Below are positions 16,559 through 24,822 of a stretch of 64,000 bases of DNA, in pieces (within the stretch, counting starts at the first letter, position 1; each line of letters starts with the position of its first letter). Made by a program: the position numbers and the translations under genes. Where the stretch lies: assembly GCA_016791265.1 (NCBI GenBank), contig JAEUMY010000017.1, forward strand, positions 62,001 to 126,000, in the 5' to 3' direction. A model generated the notes under the pieces. The model saw nothing but the letters and a program-made list of their open reading frames with translations, made no database searches and had not been told where the DNA came from. The stretch comes from Betaproteobacteria bacterium (GTDB lineage Bacteria; Pseudomonadota; Gammaproteobacteria; Burkholderiales; Usitatibacteraceae).

Positions 16559-17386
16559 TCAGAGTGGGCCGGGTATGCCTGCGATCCAGCCTTCCAGTGG
16601 GTCGATGCCGCACGGTAACCCAAATCCCGATAAATTCCGGGCTTGCGCCACCTGCAAAGCACAAAGCAGGGCGTCCAGATGGTCGCCACTGGCGTCGTCG
16701 AGAATGGCGTGACGCAACGGTTCCGGCACCACGGCGGGCAATCCCGCGGGCGATTCCTTGCCCATGATGCTCGCGAATATTCGCTCTCGAGCGGCATGTC
16801 GCGCCGCAGTCTGCTTTGACTTCGTGTCGCTCTTGTAGCTCTCGCGAGTGATGAGGCGGGCTATATAGCCGGGGTAAGCCTCCAGCGCGACTCGGCTCGG
16901 AACGCCAGCCACCTGATGAGCGGGGAGATGAACACCACTTTTCAGAAGCAATGGCGCACCGGCGTGCAACATGATGACCACCGGCGGATTGACCCACTTC
17001 ATTGACGGTGAGGAGCCTGCGGGGAGGTCGGTCGCGCGATGCGCGAACTTTTGGCCGACTGGCCTTGCATCGCAGTAAGCCTTGCAGCGCGCACGCAACT
17101 CGTCGCGGGTGAGCGCAGCGACCTGGCGCGTGATGCTTGCCCAACCACCGCGCCAGCCCTGTTCGCGAATGAAGTCGCGTGGCAGTCCAAAGGGGAAATC
17201 AAAGCCGCCAACCCATGGGCCGGGGCGTTGCAGCAACGCCTGGAAAGCATCGAGGCTGGTCAATGCTTCGATGCGATCAAGATGAAAGGCGTTCTTGCGA
17301 ACCAGCCCGACGGCGACCGTGATTGGCTTGGACGATCGCGGGGAGGAGTTGAAGTCGACACCGAAAACTGTTGCCGACGCATCCAC
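16559..17386 (-). CDS. DUF429 family protein
   Basis: A 275-aa protein of the DUF429 family, predicted RNase H-like fold: an early VFGVDFNSSP strand with acidic residue, GGFDFPFGLPRDF in the middle and SGDHLDALLCALQVA near the end. Biochemical role unknown. It sits 14 bp after prfC and 33 bp before the MFS gene, so it is probably co-transcribed. The palindrome 16773-16784 encodes Arg-Ile-Phe-Ala, and a near-copy (one mismatch, 17388-17399) fills the gap to prfC. Confidence 0.85.
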   Translation of the reverse strand: MDASATVFGVDFNSSPRSSKPITVAVGLVRKNAFHLDRIEALTSLDAFQALLQRPGPWVGGFDFPFGLPRDFIREQGWRGGWASITRQVAALTRDELRARCKAYCDARPVGQKFAHRATDLPAGSSPSMKWVNPPVVIMLHAGAPLLLKSGVHLPAHQVAGVPSRVALEAYPGYIARLITRESYKSDTKSKQTAARHAARERIFASIMGKESPAGLPAVVPEPLRHAILDDASGDHLDALLCALQVAQARNLSGFGLPCGIDPLEGWIAGIPGPL

Positions 17387-17400
17387 TGCGAATATTCGTG

Positions 17401-19029
17401 CTAGATGTGCGACAAGCGCTGACCGTGCTCGCGCGTGGCGTGAAAGCCAACTCCCTTGGGCTCCCAGCGTTCCTGGGTGAGCTGCAAGTTGTACTTGTTT
17501 CCGGACAGGAACACCGGATTTTCATCCACGTCTTTGCCCATGTTGGCCGCCTGCTCGCGCTCGAATTCCTTGCGCAGGTTGTCACTGGGGAATGTGAGCC
17601 AGCGGGCGGTGTAAATGCCGCTGGATTCATAGATTGCATCGACCTTGTATTCCGTCTGCAAGCGATGCGCGACGATTTCAAACTGGAGCTGGCCCACGGC
17701 ACCCAGGAGCATGGTGTTGCCGAAGTTGGCCTCCAGCACTTGAATGGCGCCTTCCTCGCCCAGCTCCTGCAAGCCTTTCTGCAGTTGCTTGGCCTTGATC
17801 GGGTCGCGGGCGCGCACGGAGCGGAACATTTCCGGCGCGAAGTAGGGGATGCCTTTGAAGCCGAGGATTTCGCCTTCGGTGAGCGTATCGCCGATCTGCA
17901 ACTGGCCATGATTGTGGATGCCGATGATGTCACCGGCAACGGCGTCCTCGCTTTTCACGCGCTCATTGGCCATGAAGGTGAGAGCATTGCCCAGCTTCAT
18001 TTCGCGCTTTTCGCGGACGTGCTGCACCTTCATGCCCGGCGTGTAGCGCCCGGCGCAGACGCGAAAAAACGCGATGCGGTCGCGGTGCTTCGGGTCCATG
18101 TTCGCCTGGATCTTGAAGACAAACCCGGAAAACTTGGGCTCGGTGGGTTGGACCTCACGCACCCCGGCGTCCCGGGGCTTGGGCGGCGGCGCCCAGTCGA
18201 TCAGGGCTTGCAAGACTTCTTGCACGCCGAAGTTATTGATGCCGGAACCAAAGAATACGGGCGTCTGCTTGCCGGACAGAAATTCCTGCAGGTCGAAGGG
18301 CGAACTGGCCGAACGGATCAGATCCACCTCGCTACGTGCAGCCTCGATCTCTTGCGGATACAGCTCGGTCAGCTTGGGGTTGTCCAGGCCTTCGATGATC
18401 TCTTCCGCGTCGGTCTTGCGCTCCTCGCCAGCCGTGAAGCGCATCAGGCGATCATTCAGCAGGTGAAACACGCCACGGAACGTCTTACCCATGCCGATGG
18501 GCCAGGTGATCGGCGCGCACTGGATTTTCAGGACCGATTCGATCTCCTCCAGCGTCTCGATGGGATTCCGCACCTCGCGGTCCATCTTGTTGACGAAGGT
18601 GATGATGGGCGTGTTCCGCAGCCGGCAGACTTCCAGCAGCTTGATGGTCTGGGCTTCCACACCCTTGGCCGCGTCGATGACCATGACGGCCGCGTCCACG
18701 GCGGTCAGCACGCGATAGGTATCTTCGGAAAAGTCCGAGTGCCCAGGTGTATCCAGCAGGTTCACCGTGTGCTCGGCGTAGTCGAACTGCATGACCGAGC
18801 TCGTCACCGAAATGCCGCGCTGCTTCTCTACTTCCATCCAGTCCGAAGTGGCATGGCGGGAGCTCTTGCGTGCCTTCACCGTCCCTGCCATCTGGATGGC
18901 GCCGCCGAAGAGCAGCAGCTTTTCCGTCAGCGTCGTCTTGCCCGCGTCGGGGTGGGAAATGATGGCAAAGGTCCGCCGGCGCAGGACATCGCGGGCAAGG
19001 GGAGATGTGGTATCGATTACGGCGCTCAT
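17401..19029 (-). CDS. prfC: Peptide chain release factor 3
   Basis: A 542-aa translational GTPase with the P-loop SHPDAGKTTL, G3 DTPGHSDF, G4 NKMDR and the RF3-specific segment WMEVEKQRGISVTSS. RF3 recycles RF1/RF2 from the ribosome after termination. ATG 19029 is used; a TTG four codons upstream is in frame but less likely. A hairpin with a T-rich tract sits immediately before the start (19033-19060), so expression may be attenuated. Confidence 0.96.
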   Translation of the reverse strand: MSAVIDTTSPLARDVLRRRTFAIISHPDAGKTTLTEKLLLFGGAIQMAGTVKARKSSRHATSDWMEVEKQRGISVTSSVMQFDYAEHTVNLLDTPGHSDFSEDTYRVLTAVDAAVMVIDAAKGVEAQTIKLLEVCRLRNTPIITFVNKMDREVRNPIETLEEIESVLKIQCAPITWPIGMGKTFRGVFHLLNDRLMRFTAGEERKTDAEEIIEGLDNPKLTELYPQEIEAARSEVDLIRSASSPFDLQEFLSGKQTPVFFGSGINNFGVQEVLQALIDWAPPPKPRDAGVREVQPTEPKFSGFVFKIQANMDPKHRDRIAFFRVCAGRYTPGMKVQHVREKREMKLGNALTFMANERVKSEDAVAGDIIGIHNHGQLQIGDTLTEGEILGFKGIPYFAPEMFRSVRARDPIKAKQLQKGLQELGEEGAIQVLEANFGNTMLLGAVGQLQFEIVAHRLQTEYKVDAIYESSGIYTARWLTFPSDNLRKEFEREQAANMGKDVDENPVFLSGNKYNLQLTQERWEPKGVGFHATREHGQRLSHI

Positions 19030-19032
19030 GGC

Positions 19033-19060
19033 AAAAAACAAAAGCCGCCAGATCGGCGGC
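19033..19060 (-). promoter_or_regulatory. Terminator-like hairpin in the prfC leader
   Basis: On the minus strand GCCGCC / GGCGGC pair with a 5-nt loop (19060-19044), followed by TTTTGTTTTTT (19043-19033) ending 4 nt before the prfC ATG. No minus-strand gene lies upstream whose terminator this could be, so it looks like a leader attenuator. Confidence 0.6.
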
Positions 19061-19134
19061 CGGGTGGATCAACGTGCGAGAATTATACGCCTGCCCTGGC
19101 GAATATTCGCGCTGCGCCACGTCGCAAGGGCATT

Positions 19135-19221
19135 GTCCGGGTGGTGAAATTGGTAGACACAAGGGACTTAAAATCCCTCGGCTTCACGGCCATGCGGGTT
19201 CGATTCCCGCCCCGGGCACCA
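19135..19221 (+). tRNA. tRNA-Leu (anticodon UAA)
   Basis: An 87-nt class-II tRNA: acceptor GTCCGGG pairs with CCCGGGC (one G-T pair). Anticodon TAA is at 19169-19171 in loop CTTAAAA, followed by a long variable arm (CGGCTTCACGGCC), T-arm CGGGTTCGATTCCCG and encoded CCA at 19219-19221. It sits divergent to prfC with the palindrome 19099-19110 between. Confidence 0.97.
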
Positions 19222-19276
19222 CATGAAAAACGGCCGCCGGTCTCCCGGCGGCCGTTCGACTTTCAGCGCGCAACAA

Positions 19277-19852
19277 TCAGCTCTTGAACGCTTCAACTTG
19301 AATCAGCAGCTTCACGTCGTCGCCAATTCCCGGCACGCCGTATTTCATGCCCCACTCGCTGCGCTTGATGGTACCGGCCACTTCAGCGCCGCAGACCGCC
19401 TTCTTGTTGAAGGGATGGGTGCCACACTTGAAATTGTTGATCGCCAGCGTGATCGGCTTGGTCACGCCCAGCATGGTGAAGTCACCTTCAATGGCGACGG
19501 GCTTGTCACCTTCGAACTTCATCTTGCTGCCCTTGAAGGCGAGTGTTGGGAACTTGGCGACATTGAAGAAATCCTCGTTGCGCAGATGGCCGTCCATCTT
19601 GTCGCCGCCGGTGTCGATGGAATTTGCATCGATCGTGATTTCGACGCTGCCGGACTTGGCGGCGGTGTTCAGCGTGACCTTGCCCTCGGTCTTGTTGAAG
19701 CGGCCACGATGGATCGAGAAGCCCAAATGGCTCACTTCAAAGCTCGGGAAGGTGTGACTGCTGTCGATGACAAAATTTTCCTGGGCGAAGGCGGGCAGGG
19801 CGGAGAGCGCTGCGCCGAGGGAAAGACTGATGACTGCGATGGATTTCTTCAT
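19277..19852 (-). CDS. YceI-family periplasmic protein
   Basis: A 191-aa protein with a Sec signal (ending PAFAQE) and a YceI lipocalin-like barrel: FVIDSSHTFPSFEVSHLG, ANSIDTGGDKMDGHLR and the KFPTLAFKGSKM strand. The family binds polyisoprenoid or other amphiphilic ligands in the periplasm. It is the last gene of a four-gene operon with a second YceI, cytochrome b561 and MarR. AGGAGGC precedes the ATG. Confidence 0.92.
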   Translation of the reverse strand: MKKSIAVISLSLGAALSALPAFAQENFVIDSSHTFPSFEVSHLGFSIHRGRFNKTEGKVTLNTAAKSGSVEITIDANSIDTGGDKMDGHLRNEDFFNVAKFPTLAFKGSKMKFEGDKPVAIEGDFTMLGVTKPITLAINNFKCGTHPFNKKAVCGAEVAGTIKRSEWGMKYGVPGIGDDVKLLIQVEAFKS

Positions 19853-19888
19853 ATTGCCTCCTGTTGATGGGTCAATCGTGAGTGGGAA

Positions 19889-20449
19889 TTACTTCCTGCT
19901 TGAAAACGTGAAGCGATAGCGGACCTCAACCTCGTCGGCGACCGTGTCTGTATCCGCCCATTGGCCCTCGCCAATCTTGTAGGCCAGCCGCTTCAGGGGA
20001 AACTTGCCTTCGGCCACGCTGACGCCAGCGGCGTCGGTCTTGACCGTGGCCACGGTGGTGATGTTGATCGAAGCGCCTTTGATGGTGAGCGGGCCGGTGA
20101 CTTCAATGCGGTCGCCGCCCAGCGACTTGACTGAAGCGGAGACAAACTTGGCCTTGGGGAAAGTGTCGGTGTTGAACCAGGTCTTGCGCTTGACCTCGGT
20201 CTCGGCCTCCGGACTGCCCAGATCGACGCTGCCCAGTTCGACTTCGAACTCCGCCTTGCTGGCTTCCGGCTTCTTCGCGTCATAGCTCAGGTTTGCGCTG
20301 AATTTCTTGAACCGGCCTTCCACGGGCACGTTCATCTGCTTCGAGACGAAGCGGATGAAGCTCTTGTCCATCTGGACTGTCGCGGGTGTCTGGGCGCCGG
20401 CAGCCAGCGGAAGCAGGGCAACGAGCAGTGTGGATACAAGCGGTCGCAT
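19889..20449 (-). CDS. YceI-family periplasmic protein (second copy)
   Basis: A 186-aa protein. I chose ATG 20449 because AAGGAGA lies just upstream and a signal peptide (ending AAGAQT) follows. The YceI fold is seen as VQMDKSFIRFVSKQMNVPVEG, GSVDLGSPEAE and NTDTFPKAKFVS. It diverges strongly from its neighbour YceI, so it is an old paralogue, not a recent duplication. It probably acts with cytochrome b561 26 bp upstream. Confidence 0.92.
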   Translation of the reverse strand: MRPLVSTLLVALLPLAAGAQTPATVQMDKSFIRFVSKQMNVPVEGRFKKFSANLSYDAKKPEASKAEFEVELGSVDLGSPEAETEVKRKTWFNTDTFPKAKFVSASVKSLGGDRIEVTGPLTIKGASINITTVATVKTDAAGVSVAEGKFPLKRLAYKIGEGQWADTDTVADEVEVRYRFTFSSRK

Positions 20450-20475
20450 CAGAAATCTCCTTGTTGGATAGGCGC

Positions 20476-21063
20476 TCAGGACCGGGACTTCAACCAAGGC
20501 AGCATGCGGCCGAGGATGTCGTCACGGTCAATGAAGTGGTGCTTCAAGGCGGCGGCGATGTGCATCAGGACCAGCGCGCCCAAGAGATAGTTCATGAACT
20601 TGTGAAACAGCCGGATCAGTTCTGACACGGTGAATGGCTTCTCCGCCTCGGCAGCGGCGAGCACGATGTCGCCCATGTCCTTGGTCAGCAGGTCGGGCAG
20701 GGGTAGCAGACCCAGATAGACCGTCTGGATGCCTTTGGCCGAACTGAACAGCCAGCCTGAAAGCGGGATGGCGAAGAACAGCACGTACATCAGCAGGTGT
20801 GAGACGTGAGCAGCCCTCCGCTGCCAGGCGGGCATGGACGCTGGCATGGCTGGCGCGGGATGCGTCAGTCGCCAGACCAACCGGATGGCAACCAGGGCGA
20901 AAATCGTGAGACCGATCCACTTGTGCCAGGAGTAGAACTTCAACTTCTGCGGGCTGAAGCTCATGTCGACCATGGTGAGGCCGAGGCCAAACCCAGCAAA
21001 GATGAATAGGGCGACGAGCCAATGCAACGTGATCGCCGTTCGACTGTAGCGCGTGGAGGTCAT
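20476..21063 (-). CDS. Cytochrome b561
   Basis: A 195-aa, four-helix membrane cytochrome. Haem-ligand histidines lie in ITLHWLVALFIF and SWHKWIG (first half) and in HFLLMY/FHKFMNYLLGALVLMHI-type helices (second half). Family members pass electrons between quinol and periplasmic acceptors. Its ATG overlaps the MarR stop by 4 nt (ATGA), so translation is coupled. The b561-YceI-YceI group is a recurrent proteobacterial arrangement. Confidence 0.92.
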   Translation of the reverse strand: MTSTRYSRTAITLHWLVALFIFAGFGLGLTMVDMSFSPQKLKFYSWHKWIGLTIFALVAIRLVWRLTHPAPAMPASMPAWQRRAAHVSHLLMYVLFFAIPLSGWLFSSAKGIQTVYLGLLPLPDLLTKDMGDIVLAAAEAEKPFTVSELIRLFHKFMNYLLGALVLMHIAAALKHHFIDRDDILGRMLPWLKSRS

Positions 21064-21527
21064 GGCGCCTCCTTGGGCGAGGAAGTGGCCCGCTTGCTGA
21101 GCTCGAATGCCTGACGCAAGGATTCCAGCCCCTCGGTCAGCGCGATCTGGCGCTCCCTGGGCAACCGGCGAAAGGCATCCTCCAGATAGTGGACATGGGG
21201 CTGAAAGACCCGTCGGAACTCCGCCTCGCCCGCCGGGGTGAGGACAACTTTGAAACAGCGGGCGTCACCGGGATGATCCTCGCGCCGCACCAATCCTTTT
21301 GCCGTCAGACGATCCACGATGCCGGTCAGAGTGCCTTTGGTGATCAGCGTCTTTTCGCCCAGCTCGCGGAAGGTCATGCCCGCCGTGTTACCCAACGTGG
21401 CGATGACATCAAATTGGGGCGGTGTGAGCCCGGTCGCACGGATATCGAGCAGCGAGTAGCTTTCGAATGCCTGGTAGCAGCGAACCAGCTCGCGCATCAG
21501 ATTCATGAAAGGGGGTTTGTCGGGCAT
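21060..21527 (-). CDS. MarR-family transcriptional regulator
   Basis: A 155-aa winged-helix protein with VIATLGNTAGMTFRELGEK, the recognition-helix segment ITKGTLTGIVDRL and the wing VRREDHPGDARCF. ATG 21527 (MPDKPP) was preferred, because more upstream codons would run through the operator at 21541-21587. It heads the operon with b561 and two YceI genes and most likely represses it and itself. One Cys in DARCF could serve redox sensing; this is speculative. Confidence 0.92.
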   Translation of the reverse strand: MPDKPPFMNLMRELVRCYQAFESYSLLDIRATGLTPPQFDVIATLGNTAGMTFRELGEKTLITKGTLTGIVDRLTAKGLVRREDHPGDARCFKVVLTPAGEAEFRRVFQPHVHYLEDAFRRLPRERQIALTEGLESLRQAFELSKRATSSPKEAP

Positions 21528-21540
21528 GGCAAAAAACAGG

Positions 21541-21587
21541 CAATTAGTTCTAATTGGAACAATAATAGTTCCGATTAGAACTAATTG
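21541..21587. promoter_or_regulatory. MarR operator: large inverted repeat
   Basis: Two 20-bp arms (21541-21560 and 21568-21587), complementary except for one base and separated by 7 bp. Each arm contains its own near-palindrome GTTC-N6-GAAC (21547-21560, 21568-21581). It is placed 14-60 bp upstream of the marR ATG, as expected for autorepression by two dimers. The AT-rich stretch that follows (to about 21740) likely holds the promoter; no gene is seen there. Confidence 0.85.
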
Positions 21588-21760
21588 CAAGCCCCCGATT
21601 CAGGAACTTGCTATTCAAACAATAGTAAACATAATATAAATTATGCGCGCTAATAGTCTGGCCGGAATCTCATGAAATCTACTATTTAATTAATTATTAC
21701 AATGTTATATAGACTATTCATTACATTATGCTTTAACTAACGGGCGAGCTGGACAGCAAG

Positions 21761-21788
21761 AAAAAGCCCGGTACAGACCGGGCTTTTT
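21761..21788. terminator. Bidirectional terminator after the iron-binding protein gene
   Basis: AAAAAGCCCGGT / ACCGGGCTTTTT with an ACAG loop is a perfect 12-bp stem with T-runs on both strands. It lies 28 bp beyond the stop of the minus-strand binding-protein gene. Confidence 0.93.
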
Positions 21789-21815
21789 GATCCGAATGCT
21801 CACGGGTGAGCGCTC

Positions 21816-22838
21816 TTACTTCCAGCCCACTCGATCCATGATCTGTTGTGCGGCGCCTTGGTTTTTGCCGAACATGCCGACGTTCAGAGGGTCGCGCTTG
21901 AAGTCGCCGAGGGCCTTGAGCGCAGGGTTGTCAGGCTTGCCGACCACCGGGTACTCGTTATTGCCGTTGGCAAAGTAACGCTGGGCTTCGTCACTCGCCA
22001 GATATTCGAGAAATTTGATGGCGGCCGCCTTGTTGGGCGCGAATTTGGCCACCCCGGCGCCAGAGATGTTCACGTGGGTCCCGCGATCCTTCTGATTGGG
22101 AAACACCACGCCGACCTTGTCGGCGACATCCCGGTCTTCGGCCTTCGTGCTATTTGCGAGGCGGGCGTAGTAGTAGCTGTTGGCGATGGCGACAGTGCAT
22201 TCGCCGGCGGCCACAGCCTTGATCTGGTCGGTGTCCCCGCCCTTGGGTGCGCGAGCGAAATTGGCGACCACACCCCTTCCCCACTCCTCCGCCTTCAGCG
22301 GGCCGACGGTCGCAATCATCGAACTCATCAGCGACAGGTTGTACATGTGCGCGCCGGAGCGGGAGCAGACTTTGCCTTTCAACTTCGGCGAGGCCAGGTC
22401 CTCATAGCTCTGAATGTCACCGCGGTTTGCGCTGGCCTTGTTGTAAAAGATGGGCCGCGCGCGAATCGAGAAGCTGAACCAGTACCCCTCGGGGTGACGA
22501 AGCGATGGATCGATGCGGGTCAACAGCATCTCCGACTTGATGGGTTGAAGGAGACCCATTTGCTCGGCGCGCCACAGGCGGCCGGCATCGACCGTCAGCA
22601 GCACATCGGCCGGGCTCTTGTCGCCTTCATTTTTCATTCGCTCAAGCAACGCGTCCTCGCCCGCCTCGATGCGGCTGATCTTGATGCCGGTCTGCTTGGT
22701 GAAGTTGGTGTAGAGCGCCTCGTCGGTCTGGTAATGACGTGACGAGTACAGATTGAGCACCTTGTCCTGGGCGGAAACTGAACCTGCGGCGGCGCTCAGA
22801 ATGGTCATCAAAGTGGTGATGGCAACGCGCTTGATCAT
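21816..22838 (-). CDS. Ferric-iron ABC transporter substrate-binding protein (FbpA/FutA type)
   Basis: A 340-aa periplasmic binding protein with a signal ending SVSAQD. The opening is NLYSSRHYQTDEALY. It has the consecutive tyrosines in ANSYYYARL that ligate Fe(III) in this family, and the ending FKRDPLNVGMFGKNQG. ATG 22838 was chosen over an upstream in-frame start because the signal follows directly. A Fur-box-like element separates it from the divergent ATPase gene. No permease gene is adjacent. Confidence 0.92.
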   Translation of the reverse strand: MIKRVAITTLMTILSAAAGSVSAQDKVLNLYSSRHYQTDEALYTNFTKQTGIKISRIEAGEDALLERMKNEGDKSPADVLLTVDAGRLWRAEQMGLLQPIKSEMLLTRIDPSLRHPEGYWFSFSIRARPIFYNKASANRGDIQSYEDLASPKLKGKVCSRSGAHMYNLSLMSSMIATVGPLKAEEWGRGVVANFARAPKGGDTDQIKAVAAGECTVAIANSYYYARLANSTKAEDRDVADKVGVVFPNQKDRGTHVNISGAGVAKFAPNKAAAIKFLEYLASDEAQRYFANGNNEYPVVGKPDNPALKALGDFKRDPLNVGMFGKNQGAAQQIMDRVGWK

Positions 22839-22887
22839 GGGAAACCTCTTGATTTGATTACTATTACTTGAGAAGGGTGATAGGTGG

Positions 22888-22915
22888 AATAATATTAGCA
22901 ATCATTCTCATTTGT
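22888..22915. promoter_or_regulatory. Fur-box-like operator
   Basis: Read on the minus strand, GAGAATGATTGCTAATATT matches the Fur consensus GATAATGATAATCATTATC at most positions. It lies between divergent iron-binding-protein and ATPase genes, which both would be repressed by Fe-Fur. Confidence 0.78.
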
Positions 22916-22948
22916 CAATTCACCTGCGAGTTCCTCTATACTTCTGCC

Positions 22949-24034
22949 ATGTCAGCAATCCTCACCATCGAACATCTGCGTTTCGCCTACCGGGGCGGCC
23001 CGCTGGTGTGTGACGATGTCTCGTTGAGTCTTGAGGACGGCGAAATCGGCTGCCTGCTCGGCCCCAGTGGCTGCGGCAAAACAACCGTCTTGCGCTGCAT
23101 CTCCGGGCTTGAACAGATTCAGGCCGGGCGCATCGCGTTGAACGGCACGTGGATCGCCGAACCGGGCCAATCGCTGCCCGCCGAGCAGCGCAGGGTAGGC
23201 CTGGTGTTTCAGGATTACGCGCTCTTCCCTCACCTCACCATCGCCGACAACATCGGCTTCGGATTGCGCGACCTGGATCGCACAGCCCGGGCCGTGCGCG
23301 TGGGTGAACTGCTGGACGTCATTCAGTTGGCCCGAATGGGCGACCGCTACCCGCATGAGCTCTCCGGCGGTCAGAAGCAGCGCGTGGCCCTGGCCCGCGC
23401 GCTGGCGCCGCGGCCGAGGCTGCTACTACTGGATGAGCCCTTCTCCAATCTCGATGTGGAAATGCGGGAGAAGCTCGGCCAGGAGGTGCGCGCGATTCTC
23501 AAAGGCCTCAACACCTCAGCACTCATGGTCACGCACGACCAGCACGAAGCCTTCGCCATTGCTGACAAGGTGGGTGTCATGCAGGCTGGCCGCATCGAGC
23601 AGTGGGATACGGCCTACAACCTCTATCACCGGCCCGTCAGCCGCTTTGTCGCCAACTTTGTCGGTCAAGGTGTGCTGATCGACGGTCGGGTCGATGCCGA
23701 GGACAAGATCGCCACTGAGCTGGGCCCGCTGCCACATTGCGCCCACTGCGATCTGACGCCTGGTCAGGCGGTGCAGGTGCTGCTTCGTCCGGATGACATC
23801 CTGCATGACGACGCCAGCGATCTCGCGGCGGAAGTCGCGCACAAGGCCTTTCGCGGGGCCGACATTCTCTATACGCTGAAGCTGGCCTCGGGCACGCGCG
23901 TGCTGTCGCTGGTGCCAAGCCACCACAACCATGCGCTCGGTGAAAAGATCGGCATCCGCCTGGAAATTGACCATGTGGTGGCATTTCCCACCGGTCAGGA
24001 AATGAGCAGCGCCGCGCGGATGGAGTCCGCCTAG
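22949..24034 (+). CDS. Ferric-iron ABC transporter ATPase (FbpC type)
   Basis: A 361-aa protein with Walker A GPSGCGKTT, the Q-loop VFQDYALFPHLT, signature LSGGQKQR, Walker B LLLLDEPFSNLD and the switch MVTHDQHEA. The C-terminal regulatory domain has LLRPDDILHDD and the iron-type FRGADILYTLKL. It energises Fe(III) import. Divergent from the binding protein across a Fur box. The permease that should join the two is not in this window, so it must be supplied elsewhere or has been lost. Confidence 0.92.
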   Translation: MSAILTIEHLRFAYRGGPLVCDDVSLSLEDGEIGCLLGPSGCGKTTVLRCISGLEQIQAGRIALNGTWIAEPGQSLPAEQRRVGLVFQDYALFPHLTIADNIGFGLRDLDRTARAVRVGELLDVIQLARMGDRYPHELSGGQKQRVALARALAPRPRLLLLDEPFSNLDVEMREKLGQEVRAILKGLNTSALMVTHDQHEAFAIADKVGVMQAGRIEQWDTAYNLYHRPVSRFVANFVGQGVLIDGRVDAEDKIATELGPLPHCAHCDLTPGQAVQVLLRPDDILHDDASDLAAEVAHKAFRGADILYTLKLASGTRVLSLVPSHHNHALGEKIGIRLEIDHVVAFPTGQEMSSAARMESA

Positions 24035-24135
24035 CTTCGCATTCCTTGCTCGCGTTGCGCCAACGCGTCCGGGGCATTTGACGGCTGATCGCCGGGCTCA
24101 CCTTCAACCTCCACTGCGAATATTCGCCATCCGCC

Positions 24136-24807
24136 ATGTCCGCCCCTCGCAAACTGCTGAACACCTTCGTCGCAGGCGCATTGGCCGCGCTGCCGCTGGC
24201 CGCCACCGTTCTCTTGCTCGTCTGGACGGGCCGGCTGCTCTACGAATACCTCGGACCCGGCAGTTTGGTGGGCGGCTGGATCCAGGCGCTCGGATTCGGG
24301 CTGGGCGAATCCGAAATCGTCGCCTGGTTGGTGGGCGTCGCGATCATGGTGCTCGCGATTTTTCTTCTCGGTGTCGCAGTCACCAACGGTCTCAACCGTT
24401 TCACGGCGATGGCCGTGGATGCCGTGGTGCAGCGCATTCCCATCGTGCGCAATGTGTACGAAGTGGTGAAGTCGCTGGTCGACCTCTTCGCTCAGCGCGA
24501 CAGCGAGAAATTGAAGTCCATGAGTCCGGTGTGGCTCACGTTCGGCGGATCGGACGCGAAGGACGGCGGCACGGTGGTCCTGGGGCTCCTGTCGACGGCG
24601 GAGCCGGTGTTGCTGAACGGTCGGCCGTACCTGGCCGTGCTGATTCCCACGGCGCCGGTGCCCGTGGGGGGCGGGCTGCTTTATGTCCCTGCCGAGTGGG
24701 TCAAGCCGGCCGATGTCGGCATGGAGGGCGTGACCAGCATTTACGTGTCCATGGGCGTGACGTCGGCGCAGCATATCGGCAGTGGTGCCGCCCGGCCGCC
24801 GGGCTGA
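24136..24807 (+). CDS. DUF502 membrane protein
   Basis: A 223-aa protein with two membrane helices (about 9-33 and 60-85), then a DUF502 soluble part: QRIPIVRNVYEVVKSLVDLF and PVPVGGGLLYVPAEWV. Function unknown in bacteria; plant homologues (LCV/COV1) act in membranes. The palindrome 24116-24127 ends 8 bp before its ATG. It follows the iron ATPase by 101 bp. Confidence 0.85.
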   Translation: MSAPRKLLNTFVAGALAALPLAATVLLLVWTGRLLYEYLGPGSLVGGWIQALGFGLGESEIVAWLVGVAIMVLAIFLLGVAVTNGLNRFTAMAVDAVVQRIPIVRNVYEVVKSLVDLFAQRDSEKLKSMSPVWLTFGGSDAKDGGTVVLGLLSTAEPVLLNGRPYLAVLIPTAPVPVGGGLLYVPAEWVKPADVGMEGVTSIYVSMGVTSAQHIGSGAARPPG

Positions 24808-24822
24808 GTGGGGCCCGAGTCC

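Noticed and set aside
15125..16618. 497-aa open frame opposite the MFS gene
   Set aside because: A shadow ORF rich in His, Gln and Arg; the MFS protein is clearly the real product.
17371..19287. 638-aa open frame opposite prfC
   Set aside because: prfC is unmistakable on the minus strand; the plus frame runs on through tRNA-Leu.
21600..21740. AT-rich stretch as a replication or partition site
   Set aside because: It lacks DnaA boxes or iterons and sits directly upstream of marR; a plain promoter region explains it.
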